64,000 nucleotides of DNA, from NCBI GenBank assembly GCA_021813585.1, contig JAKAJV010000102.1:1-64000 (forward strand), given 5' to 3'. The position numbers were made by a program, and so were the translations under genes. Within the stretch, counting starts at the first letter, position 1; each line of letters begins with the position of its first letter. Of the stretch, positions 34,969 through 45,056 are shown piece by piece. Under the pieces are notes generated by a model. It searched no databases. It was not told where the DNA came from and was given only the letters and a program-made list of their open reading frames with translations. This stretch comes from Bacteroidota bacterium (GTDB lineage: Bacteria > Bacteroidota > Ignavibacteria > Ignavibacteriales > Ignavibacteriaceae).

Positions 34969-34982
34969 TGAAAACGTTTACA
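34969..34982. promoter_or_regulatory. LacI-type operator 2 in the divergent promoter
   Basis: TGAAAACGTTTACA differs from the perfect operator only at position 3. Its centre is 58 nt from operator 1, so two bound dimers could loop or independently cover the divergent promoters. Confidence 0.72.
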
Positions 34983-35122
34983 TTATAATCTAAGATTTAT
35001 ATATTTGTTTGTCAAGTAAAATCTTCTTCCGGCTTAAATTTATTTTTAATTACGGTTTTATTATAATCTTTTTCCAGAAGTTTAAAAGTCTTAAAGAATA
35101 ACAACACTGAAAGGCGAATAAT

Positions 35123-38100
35123 ATGAAATCATTAAGAAAAGTTTTTGTGTTTTACTTATGCATCACTGCTTTTTTTACTTCAGATGCTCAAACTAAGCTA
35201 ATAGATAGCTTCGAAGACCTTTCAACTTGGCATAAAGTAGTATCCGACGGCGCTAAGATGGAACTATCGCTTGCCCCTGGAGAAAACGGAAATTCTTTGG
35301 TAATTAATTACGAATTCAGCGGCGCCGGTTACTGCGGAATTGTTAAAGATATTCCTATGCAGCTTCCGGAAAATTACAAATTTTCATTTTACTTAAAAGC
35401 TAATTCGCCAAGGAACAACTTAGAGTTCAAATTAGATGATTCTACAGGCGATAACGTCTGGTGGCATGTAAACAGAAGCTATAACTTCCCTGCAAAATGG
35501 ACAAAGCATACAATTAGAAAAAGGGATATTACTTTTGCCTGGGGCCCTAAAGGCGGAGGTGAATTGAATAAACTGTATAAAATTGAAATAATTATTTCCG
35601 CAGCCGCCGGAGGCAAAGGAAAGGTCTGCTTGGATAATCTTGAATTTACTAAACTCCCTCCTCCTTTAAAAGAAATTATTACACCTACTGCCGAAGTAAC
35701 TTCTGCGTTAAGCGGAAAAGCAGGCTATCTTCTTGATAATAATTTTAACTCTGCCTGGCGAAGCAAACAAAATGACGATCAATCAATAGTTCTCAATTTT
35801 AAATATATGCGTGAATACGGCGGTATAATTATAGTCTGGGATTCGCTGGATTATGCCACGGATTTTAATATCGAATCATCCGACGATAAGAATAAATGGG
35901 AAATAATCTATAAGGCACGGAATGAAAAAAGAAACATAAGCTTTATCCCTTTACCCGATAATGAATCGAATTATATGAAACTTGATCTTTTAAAAAGCAA
36001 CCGGAATAAAGGATATTCCATAAAGGAAATTGAAATACAGAGCTACAAATTTGCCGAAGACGATAATTATTTCTTCGAGCAGGTAGCTAAACATTACCCT
36101 AGAGGTTTCTTTCCGAAGTATCTATATAATATTCAAACTTACTGGGATGTAATCGGAGTAAACGGAGACGCAAAAGAAGGTCTGATAAATGAAGAGGGAA
36201 TGATTGAAACCGACAAAGAAAATTTTTCAGTTGAGCCGTTTGTTTTTTCAAATAATAAATTTATTAACTGGAATAACGTGGAAACAAAACAAAGCCTTGA
36301 AGATAACTACTTACCCATTCCAAGCGTTGAATGGAAAAGCAAAGGCCTGTCGTTGCAGATTAAAGGTTTAGCTGCTGGCGATACAGGCGCATCTTCTATG
36401 TATGTTAGGTATAGAATAAGCAATAATTCGTCTTCGACTCAAAAGGGCTCACTGTTTCTGGCTTTAAGACCGTTCCAGGTAAGTCCGCCCTGGCAGTTCT
36501 TAAATCTCAACGGAGGTGCTGCCGAAATAAACAGCATAATGTATGAAAGAGGTACTGCAACTGTTAACAACGATAAAAGAGTTATATCTATAACTAGGCC
36601 TTCAAATTTCGGTGCAGTTAATTTTACCAACGGCTCTATTATAGATTACATTGATAAAAATATTTTACCTCCCTATCAACAAGTAAATGACTCGCTCGGC
36701 TATGCATCTGGCGCGTTCCAATACCCTTTCAATTTGAAACGGGGAGAGCATAAAGATGTTGTAATTGCCATCCCCTTTTATAAAACAAGCCCAAATACGC
36801 CGAGCGAAGAATCAGCCGGCAGCGCAGATATATTCTTTAATAAAGAATTAAACAATAATAAAAATTATTGGAAGAACAGATTAGATAATGTAAAGTTCAA
36901 ATTGCCTGCCTCTGCAGATAAGATTGTAAACACGTTGAAGAGTAACCTTGCATACATCTTAATAAATAGGGACGGCAGCGCTTTGCAGCCGGGTTCCAGG
37001 TGCTACGAGAGAGCGTGGATACGGGACGGAGCTTTGATGTCTGCCGACTTGCTGAGGATGGGCATTACTGAAGAAGTAAAGGATTTTATCAACTGGTATT
37101 CAAAGTACCAGTTCCCCTCGGGCAAAATTCCGTGCGTGGTTGATAGGCGCGGCGCCGACCCGGTTCCGGAAAACGACAGCCAGGGGGAATACATCTTTTT
37201 GTTGCTTCAATATTTTAAGTTTACTAAAGATACCTCCTTACTAAGAGACAAATGGGAAAATATAAAGAAGACGGTAAGCTACATCGAACAGCAGATAAAT
37301 GAAGAATCAACTGACAAAAATAAAAACGGTACTAACGAACAAAGGTCTTTTTACGGGTTAGTCCCGGCTTCAATAAGCCACGAAGGCTATTCAGCTAAGC
37401 CCATGCATTCTTACTGGGATGATTTCTTCGTGATGAAAGGTTTAAAGGATGCCGTTACTATTTCGGAAATTCTTGGGATGAAAAAAGAAGAGAGTGAATA
37501 CAAAGTCTTAAGAGATACATTCAGGACTAATTTGTACAACTCAATGCGGCTTGCAATGAAGAATGCGGGCATAAACTACATCCCGGGGTGTGCAGAGCTC
37601 GGCGATTTTGACGCGACTTCTACGGCAATTGGAATCTTCCCCTGCGGTGAGCTTAAAAATATTCCCGAACCGCAGTTAAAAAATACCTTCGATAAGTATT
37701 ATTCTAATTTTAATAAAAGACTAAACCCGAACGATAATTGGATAAACTACACTCCTTACGAAATAAGAGTAGCCGGCACATTTATTTTTTTACATCAAAT
37801 TGACAGGACATATAAGCTTCTTAACTTTTTCTTTAAGGACCAAAGACCGGAAGGATGGAATGAATGGGCGGAGGTTGTTTGGAAAGATAAGAACGCTCCC
37901 AAGTTTATAGGCGATATGCCGCATTCCTGGGTGGGTTCCGGTTATATAAATACCGTAAGGTCTTTATTCGTCTATGAAGACGAGGGTGATTCTACCCTGG
38001 TCTTGGGTGCCGGTATAAAAAGCAAATGGCTCAATAATTCTAAAGGGATTTCAATAGATAATCTACCCACATATTACGGGCATTTGTCTTATTCTATGAA

Positions 38101-38293
38101 ACGCAGCGGTAAAAAAGTTTTTGTGAAGCTGAACGGCAGCCTGGATTCCTCATGCAAAAAAATCACTTTGGTATCCCCGTTAAACCTTAAAATAAAAAAT
38201 GTTTTGATTGACGGTAAGTCTTATTCATCATTTAAAGGAAGGGACATCTGGTTCCCTCCGTCTTCAAAGGAAATAAAAATTGAATACAAATAA
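35123..38293 (+). CDS. Secreted multidomain six-hairpin glycosidase with discoidin domain
   Basis: Large probable glycoside hydrolase of uncertain family, exported to the periplasm. The 1,056-residue protein has a signal peptide (1-22), a CBM11/galactose-binding-like domain (about 25-178), an F5/8 type C (discoidin/CBM32-like) domain (about 180-310), a beta-sandwich domain (about 320-560) and an (alpha/alpha)6-type barrel (about 590-980) with ERAWIRDGALMSADLLRMG (R634, D635). The WxRDG motif echoes the six-hairpin enzyme at 5182-7413, though overall they differ. There is no T9SS tail. It is the only plus-strand gene of the locus and is divergent from the glucan operon, sharing two LacI operators. 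The start has AAAGGCG upstream. Confidence 0.82.
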   Translation: MKSLRKVFVFYLCITAFFTSDAQTKLIDSFEDLSTWHKVVSDGAKMELSLAPGENGNSLVINYEFSGAGYCGIVKDIPMQLPENYKFSFYLKANSPRNNLEFKLDDSTGDNVWWHVNRSYNFPAKWTKHTIRKRDITFAWGPKGGGELNKLYKIEIIISAAAGGKGKVCLDNLEFTKLPPPLKEIITPTAEVTSALSGKAGYLLDNNFNSAWRSKQNDDQSIVLNFKYMREYGGIIIVWDSLDYATDFNIESSDDKNKWEIIYKARNEKRNISFIPLPDNESNYMKLDLLKSNRNKGYSIKEIEIQSYKFAEDDNYFFEQVAKHYPRGFFPKYLYNIQTYWDVIGVNGDAKEGLINEEGMIETDKENFSVEPFVFSNNKFINWNNVETKQSLEDNYLPIPSVEWKSKGLSLQIKGLAAGDTGASSMYVRYRISNNSSSTQKGSLFLALRPFQVSPPWQFLNLNGGAAEINSIMYERGTATVNNDKRVISITRPSNFGAVNFTNGSIIDYIDKNILPPYQQVNDSLGYASGAFQYPFNLKRGEHKDVVIAIPFYKTSPNTPSEESAGSADIFFNKELNNNKNYWKNRLDNVKFKLPASADKIVNTLKSNLAYILINRDGSALQPGSRCYERAWIRDGALMSADLLRMGITEEVKDFINWYSKYQFPSGKIPCVVDRRGADPVPENDSQGEYIFLLLQYFKFTKDTSLLRDKWENIKKTVSYIEQQINEESTDKNKNGTNEQRSFYGLVPASISHEGYSAKPMHSYWDDFFVMKGLKDAVTISEILGMKKEESEYKVLRDTFRTNLYNSMRLAMKNAGINYIPGCAELGDFDATSTAIGIFPCGELKNIPEPQLKNTFDKYYSNFNKRLNPNDNWINYTPYEIRVAGTFIFLHQIDRTYKLLNFFFKDQRPEGWNEWAEVVWKDKNAPKFIGDMPHSWVGSGYINTVRSLFVYEDEGDSTLVLGAGIKSKWLNNSKGISIDNLPTYYGHLSYSMKRSGKKVFVKLNGSLDSSCKKITLVSPLNLKIKNVLIDGKSYSSFKGRDIWFPPSSKEIKIEYK

Positions 38294-38447
38294 GAGCGGA
38301 TAAAATAACCGGGATATTTAAGAAACATAATTTAAGCAATGCCTTAAAGCCATTGCTGCAATGCTTCGATATGCAGAAAATGTTTTTAATAATTTGAGTT
38401 CGCAGGTAAATTAACTGCAGCAAGGGTTTTCTTGAGAAAGTTCTAAT

Positions 38448-39674
38448 TTATTTAAGAACAATTAATTTCTTTCTTTTATAACTGTCTCCCGCCTGCAATT
38501 CATAAATGTACACGCCGCTAGGAAGCAATTTGCTATTAAAGCTTATGTTATAACTGCCGGCTGGTTTGTTTTCATTTAAAAGATTCAATATCTCATGTCC
38601 GAGCAAATCATAAATTTTTATTTTTACCAAGCAATTAACCGGGATTGAATAACTAATATTCGTTGTTGAATTGAAAGGGTTAGGATAATTTTGTTCAAGC
38701 ACAAACGAATCCGGGAAGAGAAATGAAATCCGTACTGCCTTTGAATAATAGGCTGAGCCGTTGTAATCCAGCTGCCTTAGGCAATAATAATATATCCCGC
38801 TGCTTTTCGGCTTATCCGAAAAGGAATATAAATGATTATCTGCTGAGGAACCATACCCTTTTACAAAACCGATTTTTTCAAAATTCTGTCCATCGGTTTT
38901 TCTTAGTACATCAAAGCCCAAATTGTTGGTTTCAGTGGCTGTCTCCCAGGTCAGCAATGCCTTATCTTCAAAAATTTTAACCGAAAAGGTTGTTACTTCT
39001 ACCGGTAAAAAATCTTTATCTCTAAGAGCGTTTTCAATTACGGGCAGCACGCTCGGTATTATTACATTTATTCCACCTTGTTCGTTGGGATGAAGCCCGT
39101 CCGGAATGTAACTCCATAATGTTTCATTATCCAGTCTTTCCCAGCGGCTAGTAACATCAATATAACCTACGCCTTTCTCGCCGGCAACGTCTTCCCAAAT
39201 TTTGTAATAGTCTTTCCATGCAGGCCGCTCAAGAGCGGGATTTCTGTCCAACACCAAACTGTCCAAAGGCATATTCATACCGAGAATAAAAATTTTTATT
39301 TTAGAATTATATTTTTTTACAGAATCAATCATGTCCTCTGCGTTCTGCTTTGATAGCTCCGGAGAAACCGAAGTACTGTTATAGTAGGGATTGGGAATAT
39401 TAAGACAATCGTTTATTGCGAATTCCATTGTTAAAATATCCGGGGCTCTATCTATCACCAATTCTTTTAGATTATTTTTTCCCCATATTGAATTCATTCC
39501 TCCCTTTGCAGCATTAAAATAAATAATGATTGGGTATTCGTCTCTCAAATCTTCTATTAAATTTGCAGCCCACTTGCCGGTTGCCGTTAAACTGGTACCG
39601 TAGAAGACTATCGTTTTATACTGAGCAAAATTAACCGCTGCAGAAATTAATATTAAGAAGATAATCTTTTTCAT
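38448..39674 (-). CDS. T9SS-sorted SGNH/GDSL hydrolase
   Basis: Predicted secreted esterase, plausibly a carbohydrate esterase removing acetyl groups. The 408-residue protein has a signal peptide (1-17), the SGNH catalytic fold (about 20-215) and a T9SS sorting domain (about 318-408; NYPNPFNSTTNISYSIPVN, ending KKLIVLK). Catalytic positions: block I is GTSLT in place of GDSLT (S28), a glycine near 58, N88 in AINDC, and D192/H195 in DGLHPNE. A short FN3-like linker precedes the tail. It has AAGGA before the ATG. It is last in the galactan locus, 201 nt after the GH2 gene, so a separate promoter is possible. The role in pectic side-chain deacetylation is inference. Confidence 0.85.
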   Translation of the reverse strand: MKKIIFLILISAAVNFAQYKTIVFYGTSLTATGKWAANLIEDLRDEYPIIIYFNAAKGGMNSIWGKNNLKELVIDRAPDILTMEFAINDCLNIPNPYYNSTSVSPELSKQNAEDMIDSVKKYNSKIKIFILGMNMPLDSLVLDRNPALERPAWKDYYKIWEDVAGEKGVGYIDVTSRWERLDNETLWSYIPDGLHPNEQGGINVIIPSVLPVIENALRDKDFLPVEVTTFSVKIFEDKALLTWETATETNNLGFDVLRKTDGQNFEKIGFVKGYGSSADNHLYSFSDKPKSSGIYYYCLRQLDYNGSAYYSKAVRISFLFPDSFVLEQNYPNPFNSTTNISYSIPVNCLVKIKIYDLLGHEILNLLNENKPAGSYNISFNSKLLPSGVYIYELQAGDSYKRKKLIVLK

Positions 39675-39875
39675 AATTCCTTATTGATGATCACCCAAAA
39701 TTATATTGCTTCGGAAAATTCAGTAATTGAATTCAGCTTTTTAAGAAAACCTGATATACCCTATTCCCTTTTTTTATCTGTTTTAATCTGCTATTTTTTA
39801 TTCAAATAGTCAACTTCCGTTAATAATGGTTATTAACTTTAGTACCGCCGGAACACATTTATTGATTAAAATATT

Positions 39876-42368
39876 TTACGGCAGTGCGGACAGACTGCTT
39901 TTAGCTTTAGAATAGACTGTAATCGACGCCCCTTTAAGTCCGTTTGATTTTGCAGTAAACTTTATTTTTCCTTCTTTAAATGTTGATTGAATAACCGCCA
40001 GGCACAGGCCATGAAAGGCATTCCTCTCTTCTGCTTTGTAAGGGTTATGATCCAGCGGATTGCCGTTATCAACACCGATGATCTTTCCTTCTCCTTCAAT
40101 TGAAAATTTAATTAAATTATCTGCGTACGGCACAACATTCCCGTTTGCGTCCAGTACTTCAGCTGTTATATCAGCCGCGTCCTCCGCATCAGCGTCAATC
40201 GTATCTTTATCAATGCTTAGCTTTAATAAGACAGGCTCGCCTGTTGTTCGCACCTCTTCAACGCAGACAACCTTGCCGTCTTTTTTGCCTACTGCCTTAA
40301 GCACCCCGGGTTCAAAAGGAACATCCCATTCAAGATGAAGATCGGCAGTAGTAGGATGCACTTCCGGCTTATCATATTTATTCCACGCACCGGAATGGCC
40401 CTGGCGCGGAAACTCAAGACGTTTCTCACCGAAAGATTTTCCGTTAAGATAAAGCTCAACCGAATTACAATTTGTATAACACAGTACGGGGACTATCTTA
40501 CCTCGTTTTACTTTCAAGTTCCAATCGGGTAAAAGGTGTATCATCGGCTTTTCTGTCCACTGGCTTTGATAAAAGTAATAGCCGTCCTTTGGAAATCCGC
40601 AGAGATCCAGCACGCCGAAAGACCAATTTTTATAAGGCCAGAATGATTCCCCCAGGTAATCTATTCCAGTCCACATAAAATCGCCTATAACATAATCATG
40701 AATGCGGACAAACTTCCACAGTTGCTCGGCATCAATCATTTCATAATTATAGTTTGGATAAAAATTAGAAGAATCGCTGCCGAATGAATAATCGCCGCGT
40801 ATGCCGCCGCTGTAGGAAGTGCTTTCCGTCCCGATCATCTTCCATTTGGGATGATTATGACGGTCTATGCTGTAGTAAAGCTCTCTGCGCTCGTGCCATC
40901 TATCTACATAATTATAGCCGATAATATCAAGACCGTTTAGAAATGCCGGAGTAGTTGCGCCTCCGTCGGCTGCAATATTGTCGCATGCAGAGGTAACAGG
41001 TCTGGTAGGATCAAGACGGTGACAGGCTTTTACAAGCATGCCAAGCAGCTCTGCGCCTTTTTCTGTTTTCTGCTCAGGCACCTCGTTGCCAACACTCCAT
41101 AGTACTAGCGATGGATGGTTTTTATCGCGCTCGATCATGGAGGTCAAATCTTTCTTCCACCATTTATCAAAGTAAAGATGGTAGCCGAATTCTTTCTTCC
41201 CTATTTCCCATTCATCAAATGCTTCGTCCATAACAAGGAAACCCATCTCATCGCAAAGGTCCAGAAACTCGGGCGCAGGCGGATTATGTGAAGTACGGAT
41301 AGCATTGCATCCCATCTCTTTTAATTTTTCCAGGCGGCGTTTCCACACCTGCAAAGGCACGGCAGAGCCTACACACCCGCCGTCATGGTGCAGGCAAACT
41401 CCGTTCATTTTGATATGCACGCCGTTAAGAAAAAATCCTTTATCCGTATCGTATTTAATTTCTCGTAAACCGACTGCAGTATTTAAATTATCAATTTGGC
41501 TTTTTCCTTCACGGATTGTTGAATGAAGATTATATAACACGGGTGAATCAACCGACCATAAATCGGGAGACTTAACGGTAATATTCTGTTTCAGCTCCGT
41601 CTTTAAGCCGGGAGCTAAAGTAAAAGGCGTCTCCGTTCTTCCGGCTGCTCTGCCTTCTTTATCATAAAGTACAGCTATAAGGATGCCTGTCTTAAGCTTA
41701 TTACTTTTGTTTATAATATTGGTTTTTATATCTACTACGGCAGACACTTTGGAAACGTTGGGAGTTGTAACAGTAACTCCCCAATGCCTAATATGAAGCG
41801 GGTCCATTTTAACGTACCAGACATGTCTGTAAATACCTGAGCCGGTATACCATCTTGTATTGGGCTGAAGTGAATTATCTACCCGCACTGCAACGAGGTT
41901 TTCACCTTCTTTAAGGTAAGGGGTAAGCTCATAAAAAAAGCTTGTGTACCCGTAAGGATGGCTGCCCAGGTGATGCCCGTTTATCCAGACGTCGCTGTTC
42001 ATATAAACGCCGTCAAATTCTATCCGGATAATTCTATTCAAGTCGCTCTTTAAAACCCGGAAATGCCTGCGGTACCATCCTGTGCCTGTGGGAAGGTAAC
42101 CTCCGCTGCCTCCTGTCGGCGCTTCTTTATCGTACTTGCCCTCTATACTCCAGTCATGAGGCAGATTAAGTGTACGCCAATCGCTGTCGTTAAAAGAAGG
42201 ACTTTCAGCACCTTTAAAATCACCTATCTTAAATTTCCAGTTATAATCCATAAGCAGTCGCTCCCTGCCTTCGTATTTGTTCTGTGCAAATAGAATTCCC
42301 GGTAAGCTTACGAGTGCCGCTAAAAAAAACGCGAACAAATTCCTAAAAATTTTTCTTGAATTATTCAT
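39876..42368 (-). CDS. GH2 beta-galactosidase, secreted
   Basis: Retaining exo-beta-galactosidase, probably periplasmic, that would release galactose from galacto-oligosaccharides made by the adjacent GH53. The 830-residue protein has a signal peptide (1-29), a jelly-roll domain (about 40-200; MNSDVWINGHHLGSHPYGY), an Ig-like domain, the TIM barrel with HHDGGCVGSAVP, acid/base E429 in SVGNEV and nucleophile E515 in IGTEST, then DUF4982-like and Ig-like C-terminal domains (LYLNGKSFGEKRLEF; NPYKAEERNAFHGLCLAVIQ). This architecture is common among Bacteroidota GH2 beta-galactosidases. There is no T9SS tail. It lies 40 nt after the GH5-like gene in the galK-led operon. Confidence 0.9.
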   Translation of the reverse strand: MNNSRKIFRNLFAFFLAALVSLPGILFAQNKYEGRERLLMDYNWKFKIGDFKGAESPSFNDSDWRTLNLPHDWSIEGKYDKEAPTGGSGGYLPTGTGWYRRHFRVLKSDLNRIIRIEFDGVYMNSDVWINGHHLGSHPYGYTSFFYELTPYLKEGENLVAVRVDNSLQPNTRWYTGSGIYRHVWYVKMDPLHIRHWGVTVTTPNVSKVSAVVDIKTNIINKSNKLKTGILIAVLYDKEGRAAGRTETPFTLAPGLKTELKQNITVKSPDLWSVDSPVLYNLHSTIREGKSQIDNLNTAVGLREIKYDTDKGFFLNGVHIKMNGVCLHHDGGCVGSAVPLQVWKRRLEKLKEMGCNAIRTSHNPPAPEFLDLCDEMGFLVMDEAFDEWEIGKKEFGYHLYFDKWWKKDLTSMIERDKNHPSLVLWSVGNEVPEQKTEKGAELLGMLVKACHRLDPTRPVTSACDNIAADGGATTPAFLNGLDIIGYNYVDRWHERRELYYSIDRHNHPKWKMIGTESTSYSGGIRGDYSFGSDSSNFYPNYNYEMIDAEQLWKFVRIHDYVIGDFMWTGIDYLGESFWPYKNWSFGVLDLCGFPKDGYYFYQSQWTEKPMIHLLPDWNLKVKRGKIVPVLCYTNCNSVELYLNGKSFGEKRLEFPRQGHSGAWNKYDKPEVHPTTADLHLEWDVPFEPGVLKAVGKKDGKVVCVEEVRTTGEPVLLKLSIDKDTIDADAEDAADITAEVLDANGNVVPYADNLIKFSIEGEGKIIGVDNGNPLDHNPYKAEERNAFHGLCLAVIQSTFKEGKIKFTAKSNGLKGASITVYSKAKSSLSALP

Positions 42369-42408
42369 AACAAAACCTGTTAACTTTTTTTTGTAGCCCG
42401 GTTAATTT

Positions 42409-45009
42409 TTATTTTAGAGTGATTGACTGGATTTCGAAACCAGCTTCAAATTTATCGTTAACCTTTTCAGAGCCGGTTTTATCACACTGGATTTGAATGA
42501 AATTAATTTCTGCCGGGTTCAGCCGTCCTTCGTCTGAATAATTAGCCGGCTTCCAAATCTCCGGAAGGAACCGTGGATATGCATCGGGCATAATAAGCGA
42601 GTTGCCGCCTTCCATTGAGGCAACTGGTATTATAATATCTTCCCAATCCTTCCCTAGCTTTATTTTTACCCGGTAGCTTTTGCCGTCAACAGTCAATATG
42701 CTTAAATAGATAAAAGCATCGCTGTCATTTATCGATTTGGCTTTAAGGACAAAATATTTGTAATCCTTCAGAATATTTTTTAAAGGATGAATAATATCTA
42801 CCGGACTAAACTGAATACCGAAAGGAATTTCAGAGTCGCCGGAGAAAGTTACTTTTACCGCCAGCGCGGTACTTTCATTATTGCTGCCGTCTTTATAGTC
42901 AGCAAAATATTTCATCTCCTTGCTGAACTGTGGGAAAACCAGATCATGTCTGTCCCTGCCGGCATCGAAAAGTACGACCGGCTCGCCGGTATTTAAGACA
43001 TTAACCGTCCAGAATTTATTCGAGTAAAAATCCCAGTCATCCGGCGAGCCGTTTATTCCTCCGGGGAAAGTATAATTGCGGCCGCCTAAGTTTACAACAA
43101 CGCAGTATTCAAGCTTGCCGGGATTTAATATTCTTATTGAGTCTTCAACAGTATAATTAAATCCGCCTGTATTTTTTAGAATATATTTTTCAAAGCCTCT
43201 CCAGCCCAGGCGTCTTATAAACAAAATTGCTTCTGTTATTTTCTTATCAGCAGCAATATTAAATCTGAAATGATGCGGCACATTGTAGAACATATTCTCA
43301 CTCGTCTTATTTACAACCGCAACGGGCGGAGTATTTGCCGGCGGCACATACAACCCCTCTAAGAAATTTTCTTTTCCCGGTAAATATTTCTTAATAGAAT
43401 TTATTCCGTAAGCAGATGAGGCCAATAAATATATGCCGGGCTTAACATCAAACCTGGCTTTTACTGCACTCTGTTTTTTTGCCGTCTCTCCAGACAGCGG
43501 AAAAACATTAAAATCACCCCCAAGACCCGGAATTGAAAGCTGCATTTTCCTTTTGTTCCAATAAAGCCTGGCCGCCTGCCTTTTCATACTGGCAGGCTCA
43601 AACGGATCGCGCAGCAACATACAGTCCGGGTAAATTTCCAGCTTCCATATTCCGTTACCCAGCTTGTCTAAAAAGTATGCGCCAGTCCCGTTATATTTAA
43701 CCAATGATGAACTGCCGCAGCCTGCAATATGTTTTACCCCACCGGCATTCCGGGGAATATCATCTGTAGAGTTGGAATAATAAAAAGCCGTATCGGAATT
43801 CATCAGGCTTAAGTCTTCCTTATAATCAACTCTAAAGTAGCCGAATTTATTGTTGGCCGGATAATCCCCGTAGGATTTGTATAAAGTAAGCGCATGAAAC
43901 GCTCTGGCTGCAATCATCATGCTTATTGCCTTCGAAGGCGTGTATAACAAATTCATAAAGTGGGTGCCGTACTCAGTGTTGCTCCAGGCAATCTGGCTGG
44001 GGTCGTAGCTGAACATAGCGGCAAACTGCATTCCGGCCTCGCGGAAGCTTCTAATAATTGCTGGATACATGTAAGAGGCACCTATATCGGCGGCTTCAAA
44101 CTCGTAAACCATTTTGGCTTTTTGCTTATAGCCGGTAATGCCGCCCGAAGGAATTTTATAATGGTTAACATTAATAAGATAATTCCCGTCTAGCATCTTG
44201 TTGTGAACTAGGCCGGTAGGGTACCACTGAAAAGATATGCCCTGAATATCCGCATTGCAAACAGCCTGCGCCTGCACCTTGTTCCAATTCTGGCTTATGT
44301 TGTAAAACAGCGGTTTTGAAAATCCGGCCTTCCGCAAAGTCCTGACCATTTCGTTTATATAACCGGTTACTTCCCCGGCAGTATCCGGGTGGAAAGGCTC
44401 ATTAATAATTTCCAATGCGATTATCGAAGGATCATCCTTGTATGATAACTTTGTATACGGATTATAATGACGGGCAAACTGCCTGAGATAATTCCTTTCC
44501 GCCGCTCTGGCATTAGGGTTAGTTATCAGTTCAACCTTTGAATAGAACTGCGAAAATCCTTTTGTATTCTTATCGGGCTGGGGCCAGCCGTTACCCCACC
44601 AGGCAATGGGAGTAAGAATTATTTTTATTCCTTTAGCCTCCAGCTTGTACAACAAATAATCTAACAGCTTAAGATGCTCGTTGTTAAAAATATTCCCGTC
44701 CTTGTCCGAAATTTCCCTGTCCCAAACGTGTAGACGAAAGGCATCAAGCCCAAGCCTGGCAAATTGGTCTACATCAATATCTATAGCTTGCTTTAAAGAC
44801 AGCCCAAGCTTTTTTTGAGCGCGATACGAATAGGCAAACGGCGTTGTATAATTTATACCGAATAGGCTGACTTCCTTATTTGAGCCTTCCCAGCGAAGCA
44901 CTCCGTTCGTATCAACATAAACGCTGCTTTGTTTATGGCCGTTCTGCTGCGCATAGCAGGCAAAGGAAAATATAAAGAAAGCCGTTAAAAAAAATTTAGA
45001 AATATTCAT
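42409..45009 (-). CDS. Secreted GH5/clan GH-A-like glycoside hydrolase
   Basis: Probable retaining endo- or exo-glycosidase of clan GH-A. I chose the ATG at 45009 (866 residues, signal peptide 1-20) over the upstream TTG at 45015. The barrel (about 35-370) holds FARLGLDAFRLHVWD, the acid/base glutamate in LEIINEPFHPD (E204) and a candidate nucleophile in MVYEFEAAD (E303 or E305). The C-terminal half (about 450-866) has beta-sandwich domains including a CBM-like module near 680-860 (FDAGRDRHDLVFPQFSKEMK). There is no T9SS tail. Exact family and substrate are not determinable here. Position between GH53 and GH2 suggests action on galactan or an associated pectic or arabinogalactan structure. 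Confidence 0.78.
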   Translation of the reverse strand: MNISKFFLTAFFIFSFACYAQQNGHKQSSVYVDTNGVLRWEGSNKEVSLFGINYTTPFAYSYRAQKKLGLSLKQAIDIDVDQFARLGLDAFRLHVWDREISDKDGNIFNNEHLKLLDYLLYKLEAKGIKIILTPIAWWGNGWPQPDKNTKGFSQFYSKVELITNPNARAAERNYLRQFARHYNPYTKLSYKDDPSIIALEIINEPFHPDTAGEVTGYINEMVRTLRKAGFSKPLFYNISQNWNKVQAQAVCNADIQGISFQWYPTGLVHNKMLDGNYLINVNHYKIPSGGITGYKQKAKMVYEFEAADIGASYMYPAIIRSFREAGMQFAAMFSYDPSQIAWSNTEYGTHFMNLLYTPSKAISMMIAARAFHALTLYKSYGDYPANNKFGYFRVDYKEDLSLMNSDTAFYYSNSTDDIPRNAGGVKHIAGCGSSSLVKYNGTGAYFLDKLGNGIWKLEIYPDCMLLRDPFEPASMKRQAARLYWNKRKMQLSIPGLGGDFNVFPLSGETAKKQSAVKARFDVKPGIYLLASSAYGINSIKKYLPGKENFLEGLYVPPANTPPVAVVNKTSENMFYNVPHHFRFNIAADKKITEAILFIRRLGWRGFEKYILKNTGGFNYTVEDSIRILNPGKLEYCVVVNLGGRNYTFPGGINGSPDDWDFYSNKFWTVNVLNTGEPVVLFDAGRDRHDLVFPQFSKEMKYFADYKDGSNNESTALAVKVTFSGDSEIPFGIQFSPVDIIHPLKNILKDYKYFVLKAKSINDSDAFIYLSILTVDGKSYRVKIKLGKDWEDIIIPVASMEGGNSLIMPDAYPRFLPEIWKPANYSDEGRLNPAEINFIQIQCDKTGSEKVNDKFEAGFEIQSITLK

Positions 45010-45056
45010 TCTCAATAGTGTTAAGATAGGACGGCATCATTAAAAAGATGACATCT

